The notes below the pieces were generated by a model that was given only the letters and a program-made list of their open reading frames with translations, was not told where the DNA came from and did no database searches. Positions 1 to 5,285 of a DNA stretch of 6,069 bases are shown here, in pieces (the stretch's first letter is position 1; each line of letters opens with the position of its first letter). The position numbers and the translations under genes were made by a program. Source of the DNA: JALHVH01 sp964544265 (GTDB lineage: Bacteria; Acidobacteriota; Aminicenantia; Aminicenantales; Saccharicenantaceae); contig CAZJBD010000151.1 of assembly GCA_964544265.1 (NCBI GenBank), positions 1 through 6,069 on the forward strand, given 5' to 3'.

Positions 1-774
1 CTGCCAGGCGTCTCCGAACTCCCATTTGTCGATCTCGCAGTGGGCCACGGCGAAGAGCCCGCCGGGAATGGTCATTTTCCCAATCTCCCCCCCGACGGCA
101 GTCCCCTCGGGGATGGTGACGCACACGCTCGAGCGCAGCCTGTCGGCCTCGGTGATGTCGGGATTGTCATGATATACGGCCAGGAGCTTTGTCCCCGGGC
201 CGCCCAGAAGCCGCCGCGGCCCGGCCCAGGCCATGAGCTTCCCGAACGCCGCGCCAATCCCCTGATAGGGCCCGATGTGCCGGACGTAAGCCACCTGGAG
301 CTCTGGGAGCTCTTTGACCCCGATTTGTAGTCTCTTTTTGTCCATCCTCGTAAACCTCCGTGTCTTATGAATTCGATCCGTCGGATCGAACTCATCATAA
401 CGACCGGAGGAGCCCGGTTCTTTACCGCCCTTGCGGACCGGTTGATGTTTCTTGCTATTCGCTTTGCGGTCCTTGCTTCGGGAGGGGTGGCCCCCCCTCC
501 GCCACTCGCCGGCGCTCATCCCAAAGCGCTCCCGGAAGGCCCGGGCGAAAACTGCAGGCCCGGAGAAGCCGCAATCCAGGGCAACCGCGATGACCGGCGT
601 CGCCGGATCGTCCACGAGCTTGACCGCAGCCCGCTCGAGCCGGACCCGGCGGATGAAATCGCTTAACGTCTCGCCGGCCAGGGCATGGAAGATGCTTTCT
701 TTCGGGCATCGTCTTCCATCGACCGTTATTGTATATTTTCGTTTCGGCTGGTGAAAGGGGCATAAAATCATCAT
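1..774 (-). CDS. AraC-family regulator with C-terminal GyrI-like effector-binding domain (partial, atypical N-terminus)
   Basis: The minus frame is open from ATG 774 to the window edge: 258 codons, with the C-terminus missing. Residues about 28-91 match the C-terminal part of an AraC DNA-binding domain, with FHALAGETLSDFIRRVRLER, then a second HTH (VIAVALDCGFSGPAVFARAF) and RERFGMSAGEW. A basic linker follows (about 92-143). From residue 144 comes a GyrI-like ligand-binding domain with the typical KELPELQVAYVRHIGPYQG and later GGLFAVAHCEI. This architecture is known for AraC regulators that bind small molecules, often drugs or cationic compounds. Oddly, the first HTH helices expected before FHALAGE are absent; residues 1-27 instead hold CPFH and a later Cys with no match I recognise. 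No other minus frame supplies the missing helices, so this may be a truncated or recombined gene. The start is uncertain because ATG 774 and 771 have only weak ribosome sites. An internal ATG at 345, with GGAGG 9 nt upstream, could make the GyrI domain alone. Domain assignment is strong; function of the altered gene is not. Confidence 0.75.
   Translation of the reverse strand, partial: MMILCPFHQPKRKYTITVDGRRCPKESIFHALAGETLSDFIRRVRLERAAVKLVDDPATPVIAVALDCGFSGPAVFARAFRERFGMSAGEWRRGGHPSRSKDRKANSKKHQPVRKGGKEPGSSGRYDEFDPTDRIHKTRRFTRMDKKRLQIGVKELPELQVAYVRHIGPYQGIGAAFGKLMAWAGPRRLLGGPGTKLLAVYHDNPDITEADRLRSSVCVTIPEGTAVGGEIGKMTIPGGLFAVAHCEIDKWEFGDAWQ
372..390. repeat. Perfect 8-bp inverted repeat in the AraC-GyrI linker
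   Basis: TTCGATCC (372-379) and GGATCGAA (383-390) are exact reverse complements around a 3-nt centre (GTC). The repeat lies inside the coding frame, in the linker between the DNA-binding and GyrI-like domains. It is 27 nt upstream of the possible internal ATG at 345. It could be an operator-like site, an RNA hairpin near an internal start, or chance. There is no U-tract, so it does not look like a terminator. Confidence 0.4.
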
Positions 775-793
775 GTTCAGGCCAAAAAACTTC

Positions 794-822
794 TTGACAA
801 ATATTCAATATATTCATATATT
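794..822 (+). promoter_or_regulatory. Sigma70-like promoter of the arsR-type/TIGR04076-like/chrA operon
   Basis: TTGACA (794-799) is a perfect -35 hexamer. TATATT (817-822) follows after a 17-bp spacer. The alternative hexamer TATAAT at 822-827 would need a 22-bp spacer and is less likely. The gene start at 870 is about 40 nt beyond the expected transcription start. The region is strongly AT-rich compared with the flanking genes. On the minus strand, TATAAT (825-820) with TTAATA (848-843), spacing 17, could serve the divergent AraC-type gene, but this is weaker. Confidence 0.7.
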
Positions 823-839
823 ATAATATGCTTATATGA
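800..839. promoter_or_regulatory. Candidate ArsR-type operator: palindromes overlapping the -10 region
   Basis: Several symmetric elements overlap the promoter. ATATTATAATAT (818-829) is a perfect 12-bp palindrome. TCATATA (814-820) and TATATGA (833-839) are perfect inverted arms 12 nt apart. ATATTCA occurs twice as a direct repeat (801-807 and 810-816). ArsR/SmtB repressors typically bind AT-rich imperfect inverted repeats that overlap their own promoter, so autoregulation is the natural reading. AT-rich sequence makes palindromes easily by chance, so the exact operator boundaries are inferred. The site could also affect the divergent AraC-type gene. Confidence 0.5.
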
Positions 840-869
840 TAATATTAAAAATACAATAAGAGGAAAAAG

Positions 870-1259
870 ATGAAAGATAAGGTTCATGAGCAAATCAAGA
901 TCTTCAAGGCCCTGGCCTCCGAATCCAGGATTAAGATCGTGCGTCTTCTCCGGGAGCACCCCCAATGCGTCAATGTCATAGCCAACCGGTTGAGCATGAC
1001 CCAGCCCGCAGTCTCCCAACATCTCCGGCTTCTCAGGGAGGCCGGCTTGGTCAAGGCCGAGAAGCGCGGGATCTGGATTCACTATGCCATCGATCCGGAA
1101 ACCTTGGAACGCCACGGCCGGGCCATCACTGAAATCTTCGGGGGTTGGATCAAGCTCGCCAAGGCCGTTGACGGGAAGCAGGGTTGTCCGTCCAGCCTAT
1201 TGAAAGAATGCCAGGTCAAAACTGAGGGCCGGAAAACAACCGAAAGAGGTGAGTCATGA
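870..1259 (+). CDS. ArsR/SmtB-family winged-helix transcriptional repressor
   Basis: This 129-residue protein is typical in length for ArsR/SmtB repressors, which dissociate from DNA on binding a metal, metalloid or other signal. The start (IFKALASESRIKIVRLLREH, 11-30) is the classic family opening. The recognition HTH spans about 42-60 (MTQPAVSQHLRLLREAGLV), followed by a wing (KAEKRGIWIHYAI, 62-74). The usual ELCVC metal motif of arsenic sensors is only half present: here it is QCVNV, with C33 kept and the second Cys replaced by Asn. Two more cysteines lie near the C-terminus (C106 and C114, in GCPSSLLKEC). A three-Cys site made of C33, C106 and C114 is possible but inferred. AAGAGGA (858-864) is a good ribosome site, 5 nt before the ATG. 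The stop overlaps the next start (ATGA), so the genes are translationally coupled. The ligand is unknown. Confidence 0.93.
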   Translation: MKDKVHEQIKIFKALASESRIKIVRLLREHPQCVNVIANRLSMTQPAVSQHLRLLREAGLVKAEKRGIWIHYAIDPETLERHGRAITEIFGGWIKLAKAVDGKQGCPSSLLKECQVKTEGRKTTERGES

Positions 1260-1528
1260 TCCCCCATCGAATTCAATGCGAAGCCCTCACCGTCAACACA
1301 GAATCGCGAATCTGTCCGGGCATGGCCAAAACGGAGCAAGGAGAGGTTTATGTCATCGACGGCAGAACGCCCGGCACCCGGGGAATCTGCTGTCAGGCCT
1401 TCGCCGCCATGAGCGCTTTCAGAGCGGCCCTGATGGTGACGGACAAGCTCGCCAGCGAGAACCAAGGGCATCTCGACGTCATCTGCCCCCACGGGGCCGT
1501 GACGTTTCGACTAACCCGGATGAGCTAA
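1256..1528 (+). CDS. Small Cys-rich protein resembling the TIGR04076 family
   Basis: This 90-residue protein carries the features I associate with the uncharacterised TIGR04076 family: an N-terminal Cys before a G/E-V-Y-V-I-D-G beta segment, then TPGTRGICCQAF (39-50), and a late CPHGAVTFRL (77-86). Cysteines are C8, C20, C45, C46 and C77. It has no signal peptide or membrane segment and is probably cytoplasmic. The family's function is not known to me; the conserved Cys set suggests metal or redox chemistry, which is inference. Its ATG overlaps the stop of the repressor gene in ATGA, with GAGGTGA just upstream as ribosome site. The transporter gene begins 3 nt after its TAA. The position between sensor and transporter suggests an accessory role in the same response, such as carrying, reducing or sensing the transported species. 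Confidence 0.8.
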   Translation: MIPHRIQCEALTVNTESRICPGMAKTEQGEVYVIDGRTPGTRGICCQAFAAMSAFRAALMVTDKLASENQGHLDVICPHGAVTFRLTRMS

Positions 1529-1531
1529 CCC

Positions 1532-2692
1532 TTGGGTTCGGACGGATTCATCTTACGGCGGCTTTTCTTCTCTTTCCTTCGCCTGGGGGTCATATCGTTC
1601 GGCGGGCCGGCTATGGTCGCTTACATCGGCCGCCTGGCCGTTAAAGAGAAGCGGTGGCTCTCCGAAGAAGATTTCCGCCAGGGCGTTGCGCTCTGCCAAG
1701 CCCTGCCGGGAGCGACCGCCATGCAATGCGCGGCCTATGTCGGGCTGCGAGCCCGACGGCTGAGGGGAGCGATTACGGCCTACGCGGGATTCGGTCTACC
1801 GGCCTTCTTCCTGATGCTTGCCCTTTCCATTGCTTACCGCCGGGCGGCCAACCTGGAAGCCGTCACCTCCAGGCTGGCCGGCCTGCGCGGCCTGGCCGTT
1901 TCGATGGTCGCTTTCGCTGCCTGGGAGTTTGGCCGCTCATCCCTGAAGGGATTTCGTGAGGTTCTGATTGCCGGCTTATCTGCGGCCGTCTTTTCGTCGG
2001 GCGCCAGTCCTCCCTTGGCCATTATCGGCGCAGGCCTGTTGGGATCGGTCCTTCTTCGAGGCCCGGCAGCGCCTCGCCGGCCCGAACAAATACCAAAAGT
2101 CGGCTGGAAAGCCCTACGATCGCCAACCCTTGTTCTTGCCTTCGCAATCATACTGGCTGCGGGGCTTTTCTCACTGCAAAGCCGCCTCGGGACGTTGGGT
2201 CTCATCATGATGAAGGTGGATATTTTCGCTTTCGGGGGAGGACTGGCCTCAGTTCCTCTCCTCTATAGAGAGATCGTAGGCACCAGAAGCTGGATGACCG
2301 TCAATACGTTTATGGACGGTATCGCCTTGGGCCAAGTCACGCCGGGCCCCGTCGTCATCACCGCGACGTTTATCGGCTTCCTGGTCGAGGGCATCCCCGG
2401 CGCCCTGGTGGGGACCGTCTGCATCTTCCTGCCGTCACTCTTCATGATTTTGGTCGCCGAGCCCTGGTTCCTGAGATACCAGCACTCTCCCGTTTGGCAA
2501 GGGGTAACCCGGGGGCTGACCCTTTCGTTCGTTGGTCTCTTGGCCTCGGTAACAGTCCAGTTCGCCAGGGCGGCTTCCTGGAACGTACCGTCAGCCGCCA
2601 TCGCCGCTCTAGCTCTGGCCGCGCTCCTGGGAAAGGTCAATGTCGTCTGGGTCGTCCTGGGCGGAGCAGCGGCATCGGCCGTCCTCCTTTAG
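1532..2692 (+). CDS. chrA: ChrA-type chromate/anion transporter (CHR family, two-domain)
   Basis: This 386-residue, strongly hydrophobic inner-membrane protein has the length and internal duplication of full-length (long) CHR transporters. The N half has FLRLGVISFGGPAMVAYI (15-32) and QALPGATAMQCAAYVG (56-71). The C half repeats the pattern with FAFGGGLASVPLL (232-244) and GQVTPGPVVITATFIGF (267-283). A basic, loop-like stretch at about 176-197 separates the halves. Known members export chromate; others are less well defined, so the substrate here is not certain. The N half has PGA where the C half has PGP. The start is TTG 1532: the in-frame TAA at 1526-1528 blocks anything earlier, and the next ATG (1612) would cut into the conserved SFGGP segment. 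A weak GGATGAG ribosome site lies 7 nt upstream and overlaps the end of the preceding gene, so translation is probably coupled. No ChrB regulator is present here; an ArsR-type gene fills that place. Confidence 0.92.
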   Translation: MGSDGFILRRLFFSFLRLGVISFGGPAMVAYIGRLAVKEKRWLSEEDFRQGVALCQALPGATAMQCAAYVGLRARRLRGAITAYAGFGLPAFFLMLALSIAYRRAANLEAVTSRLAGLRGLAVSMVAFAAWEFGRSSLKGFREVLIAGLSAAVFSSGASPPLAIIGAGLLGSVLLRGPAAPRRPEQIPKVGWKALRSPTLVLAFAIILAAGLFSLQSRLGTLGLIMMKVDIFAFGGGLASVPLLYREIVGTRSWMTVNTFMDGIALGQVTPGPVVITATFIGFLVEGIPGALVGTVCIFLPSLFMILVAEPWFLRYQHSPVWQGVTRGLTLSFVGLLASVTVQFARAASWNVPSAAIAALALAALLGKVNVVWVVLGGAAASAVLL

Positions 2693-2748
2693 AGCTGGGC
2701 ATCTCGGTCTCAGGGCCTTTCCCAGACATTCCCATGAGGCAGCCTTAA

Positions 2749-2907
2749 AAGGAATCCCCCCCTCCTCCGATTTCTGATAAATCGTACAGCGGAAAATTCG
2801 TCGTCAGGATTCCTCCGGAGATCCACCGCGCGCTCGCGACGAGAGCGGCAGAAGAAGGAATCAGCCTCAACCGCCTCGTCAGCGCGAGGCTAAGTGCCGA
2901 CAAATGA
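2749..2907 (+). pseudogene. Remnant of a HicB-family antitoxin (C-terminal ribbon-helix-helix part only)
   Basis: An open frame of about 52 codons begins right after an in-frame TAA (2746-2748) and ends at TGA 2905-2907. It encodes GKFVVRIPPEIHRALATRAA followed by EEGISLNRLVSARL. This is the characteristic C-terminal Arc/ribbon-helix-helix domain of HicB antitoxins, including the preceding DKSYS linker. The frame has no ATG, GTG or TTG, and the N-terminal HicB fold is missing. No HicA toxin is present nearby. It is best read as a decayed fragment of a toxin-antitoxin locus left between two operons. Use of a non-standard start to make a tiny DNA-binding peptide cannot be excluded but is unlikely. 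An inverted repeat CGATTT/AAATCG (2768-2784) lies inside it without a U-tract. Confidence 0.75.
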
Positions 2908-2925
2908 TATTTTGCCTGAAAACGA

Positions 2926-4107
2926 TTACAGGGGGGCGAATACCTTCGTGTCGCAGCCGGGCGCCTCGATCTGGATGCCCCAGGTCTTCCAGCCCTTCCA
3001 TTTTTTATCGGGCTCAGTCAGGGAAAGCACGGCCTCGACCGAGCTTTGTTTGGGGATAAGGCTCACCGTTCCCTCCGCAAATACGTCCCCGCCCTGATCT
3101 TCCGGATTCGCCAGCCGGACCTTGACGTCTTTCGCGTCCTGGGACCCCAAATTCATGATGTAAAGACGGAAGGCATAGGGATGGACCAGCTTGTGGGGAT
3201 CATCATAGGTACGATCGGGCTCGCACCATGACGCCGAGGTCACCAGCATCGGACGCTCGTACAGCGTGGAAAACAGCTTGTGCACGTCCAGGGCCTCGGG
3301 CGGAAGACCGGCGCCGTCCGTCGGAATCGAATAAAATCTTTCGCAGAGTTCATCCGCATAAGTCGTAACCTCGGGATCAACCTTTCCCTTGAAAAACCCT
3401 ACCCCGGGCGATTCCGGGGCGACCAGCCGGATAAACCGGATCTGGCGCTCCAACTCCTCTTTGGTCGCAACCCAGTTCTCGCCGGGCTGTCCGCCCACGC
3501 CAAGGCCTATAAGAGCGATCGACTTTCCCAGCAGGCCGTGCAGGCGCGCCGCGTGCAGCTGCGAAGCAATCCACCAATATTCCTTCACGTCGCCCACATA
3601 ACATTCCATCATCAACAGGTCCACGATCCTCTTATAGGTTTCGGCCAGGACCTTGGGAACCGGGCCGCGCATCTGGTATACGCCCAGACTGACATGGGGT
3701 TTCTGCTTCTTAAAGGCCTCCAGAATCTGGGCCGACTTCTGATCGCTTTCGCCGCCTTCATCGAAGCCGAACTCATCAATCGCCAGCAGGGGCCGGGGAT
3801 TGTCCTTGAAATCTATCCCGGCCAGAACGGCGACACCCTGCTCAACGGTCGTGTTGGTAAGCAGGCTCTGCCAGGTTTTGGCGGTCGCCGCGACCCCGCC
3901 CCGGCCGCTCCAATACTTCCAGTCGGGGCTATGCGCATAGGTGGCGGACTTGAAGGCCCGCGCTTCCTCCTCCGGATAATAGACCATGGCGATGATTTTA
4001 TCGAGCCCAAGGACCTTCGGCCTCTCTCCGGTCTGCTTCCCCCCTCGTGCGATCACCCCACAGGCCGCAAGCGTCATTCCCAGCCAAACCAACATTATTT
4101 TTTTCAT
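2926..4107 (-). CDS. Predicted lipoprotein with putative barrel-type glycoside-hydrolase-like domain
   Basis: This 393-residue protein opens with a short type II signal peptide (MKKIMLVWLGMTLAACG), with lipobox LAAC and lipidated C16. The +2 residue is Gly rather than Asp, compatible with the outer membrane if the host is Gram-negative. The middle has alternating strand/helix segments such as LLAIDEFGFDEGG (107-119), VSLGVYQMRG (139-148), VDLLMMECYVGD (162-173), KSIALIGLGVGG (195-206) and PGVGFFKG (234-241). That pattern resembles a TIM barrel. D111/E112 and E168 sit at strand ends where glycosidase acids often lie; this is inference, and I do not recognise a named family. Residues about 308-390 look like a beta-sandwich (FRLYIMNLGSQDAKDVKVRL). 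A strong GGAGGAGGA ribosome site sits 4 nt before the ATG. It follows the epimerase gene after 107 nt, probably in the same operon. Confidence 0.8.
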   Translation of the reverse strand: MKKIMLVWLGMTLAACGVIARGGKQTGERPKVLGLDKIIAMVYYPEEEARAFKSATYAHSPDWKYWSGRGGVAATAKTWQSLLTNTTVEQGVAVLAGIDFKDNPRPLLAIDEFGFDEGGESDQKSAQILEAFKKQKPHVSLGVYQMRGPVPKVLAETYKRIVDLLMMECYVGDVKEYWWIASQLHAARLHGLLGKSIALIGLGVGGQPGENWVATKEELERQIRFIRLVAPESPGVGFFKGKVDPEVTTYADELCERFYSIPTDGAGLPPEALDVHKLFSTLYERPMLVTSASWCEPDRTYDDPHKLVHPYAFRLYIMNLGSQDAKDVKVRLANPEDQGGDVFAEGTVSLIPKQSSVEAVLSLTEPDKKWKGWKTWGIQIEAPGCDTKVFAPL

Positions 4108-4111
4108 GATT

Positions 4112-4120
4112 TCCTCCTCC
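4112..4120 (-). promoter_or_regulatory. Strong ribosome binding site of the lipoprotein gene
   Basis: On the minus strand the sequence GGAGGAGGA ends 4 nt before the ATG at 4107, an extended Shine-Dalgarno match. It directly abuts the hairpin at 4121-4139, so the stem would end at the edge of the ribosome site without hiding it. Confidence 0.7.
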
Positions 4121-4139
4121 GCCGTTCAGAGGGAACGGC
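4121..4139 (-). promoter_or_regulatory. Hairpin immediately upstream of the lipoprotein ribosome site
   Basis: GCCGTTC (4121-4127) and GAACGGC (4133-4139) form a perfect 7-bp stem with a 5-nt loop. On the minus strand it is followed directly by the GGAGGAGG ribosome site and not by a U-run. It is therefore not a Rho-independent terminator; an mRNA-stabilising or translation-tuning leader structure is more likely. Confidence 0.5.
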
Positions 4140-4169
4140 CAGGGGATGGTGTAAATCGCCTCTCATGGT

Positions 4170-4200
4170 CCGGAAGTTTTTGCTCAAGGGGCGCTTCCGG
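4170..4200. repeat. 7-bp inverted repeat with 17-nt loop after the epimerase gene
   Basis: CCGGAAG (4170-4176) and CTTCCGG (4194-4200) are exact reverse complements. They lie just past the epimerase stop and before the lipoprotein gene. The large loop and lack of a terminal U-run on the minus strand make a standard terminator unlikely. It may be a processing site or attenuator-like structure between the two genes, or chance. Confidence 0.4.
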
Positions 4201-4214
4201 CGTGCAAAGGGCCG

Positions 4215-5222
4215 TCACTCGATGGTCTTCTTGCCGGCCTTCCTGTCCGCATATTGCGTTTCGATCCAAGCGTATGTCTTCTTCAAACCTTCGCGGAGCG
4301 GTGTGGAAGGCTCCCAGCCCAGGATCCGCTTGATCATGGTATTGTCGCTGTTGCGGCCGCCGACACCCTTGGGCGCGGAGAGGTCATAGCGGCGCTCGAG
4401 CTTGACCCCGGCAATCTCCTCGATGATGGTCACCAGTTCATCGACCGAGACGAGCTCGCTCGAGCCGAGGTTGATCGGTGTCGCGATGAGATCCTCGCAG
4501 TGCACGATCTTGTCGATTCCCTTGATGCAATCGTCGATGAACATGAAGCTTCGGGTCCGGGTTCCCTCGCCCCAGATTTCGATCCAGTTCCGCCCCTTGT
4601 CCTCGGCCTCGATGACCTTGCGGCAGAGGGCCGCGGGCGCCTTTTCCCGTCCCCCGTCCCAGGTTCCATGGGGTCCGTAAACATTGTGAAACCTGGCGAT
4701 GAACGTTTTCAGGCCGCGTTCCACCCAATACTCTTGGCAGAATATCTCGGACATGAGTTTTTCCCAGCCGTAGCCCCGCTCGGCCATGGCCGGATAGGCA
4801 TCGGACTCTTTGAGGGGCCGCACGTCGGGACTCTTCTGGAGGTCTGTGTTGTAGGCGCAGGCCGAGGACGAGAAAAAATACCTCTCGACGCCGGCCCGGT
4901 AAGCCGCCTCGATCATGTGGGTGTTGATGAGGATGCTGCGGAGGCATTCGACCCGGAACCTCTCGATGAATCCCATCCCCCCCATATCGGCGGCGAGGTT
5001 GTAGACCTCGACGGCATTCTCGACGGCGCGCAGGCAGTTTTTCCGATGACTCAGGTCAAGGCACAGATACTCGACGTCAGGCACGCGCTGGTACCAATTG
5101 GGAAGGGGCTTCTTATCCACGCCCCGTATCCGGGTGAATCCCCGCTCGCGCAAAGACCGGACCAATGACCCGCCGATAAAACCTCCGGCGCCCGTGACGA
5201 CGATGAGATGATCCTTGGCCAT
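4215..5222 (-). CDS. NAD-dependent sugar-nucleotide epimerase, GDP-mannose 3,5-epimerase-like (extended SDR family)
   Basis: This 335-residue protein is an extended short-chain dehydrogenase/reductase. Residues 11-17 (GAGGFIG) are the NAD-binding glycine motif. The sequence closely follows GDP-mannose 3,5-epimerases from memory of the plant enzyme: ADMGGMGFI (78-86), SSSACAY (118-124), RFHNVYGPHGTW (177-188), GREKAPAALCRK (191-202), TRSFMFIDDC (223-232) and GRNSDN (289-294). The catalytic set is present: C122, Y151 and K155 (YGWEK) and K194. The known reaction converts GDP-mannose to GDP-L-galactose or GDP-L-gulose; exact substrate specificity here is inferred. The start chosen is ATG 5222, because GGGGAG lies 6 nt upstream and the Rossmann strand begins a few residues later. 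ATG 5258 would add 12 charged residues and has a poorer ribosome site. The gene lies 63 nt after the GntR-type regulator on the same strand, probably in one transcript. Confidence 0.92.
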   Translation of the reverse strand: MAKDHLIVVTGAGGFIGGSLVRSLRERGFTRIRGVDKKPLPNWYQRVPDVEYLCLDLSHRKNCLRAVENAVEVYNLAADMGGMGFIERFRVECLRSILINTHMIEAAYRAGVERYFFSSSACAYNTDLQKSPDVRPLKESDAYPAMAERGYGWEKLMSEIFCQEYWVERGLKTFIARFHNVYGPHGTWDGGREKAPAALCRKVIEAEDKGRNWIEIWGEGTRTRSFMFIDDCIKGIDKIVHCEDLIATPINLGSSELVSVDELVTIIEEIAGVKLERRYDLSAPKGVGGRNSDNTMIKRILGWEPSTPLREGLKKTYAWIETQYADRKAGKKTIE

Positions 5223-5228
5223 GCGCTG

Positions 5229-5236
5229 CTCCCCTT
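5229..5236 (-). promoter_or_regulatory. Ribosome binding site that decides the epimerase start
   Basis: The minus strand reads AAGGGGAG, ending 6 nt before ATG 5222. This spacing and strength favour 5222 over the upstream ATG at 5258. Confidence 0.6.
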
Positions 5237-5285
5237 TCTTTTTCTCCGAGGTTTCCATGCCGGAAGGCGGCCCTTTCGCGACCGG

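Noticed and set aside
72..398. Minus-strand 108-codon frame
   Set aside because: It is out of register with the AraC-GyrI frame, which carries recognisable domain sequence across the same stretch.
750..774. CPFH plus later Cys in the AraC-type N-terminus as a CHC2 (DnaG-like) zinc finger
   Set aside because: The resemblance is limited to a few residues; the second CxxC half of the finger is missing.
2695..2725. Possible terminator CTGGG/CCCAG after chrA
   Set aside because: Only a 5-bp stem with a 21-nt loop and no U-run follows; too weak to call a terminator.
2768..2784. Inverted repeat CGATTT/AAATCG as terminator of the chrA operon
   Set aside because: The stem is 6 bp and AT-rich in part, with no U-run after it, and it falls inside the HicB-like coding remnant.
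3280..4389. Long plus-strand open frame (369 codons) opposite the lipoprotein gene
   Set aside because: It is a shadow of the minus-strand lipoprotein and epimerase genes; the minus frames have a lipobox, strong ribosome site and recognisable motifs, while this frame has none.
4254..5168. Plus-strand open frame of 304 codons
   Set aside because: It lies antisense to the epimerase gene, whose catalytic and NAD-binding motifs are unambiguous; long antisense frames are common in GC-rich genes.
5223..5258. Epimerase start at ATG 5258
   Set aside because: It would add a 12-residue charged extension not needed for the Rossmann fold and has a weaker ribosome site than ATG 5222.
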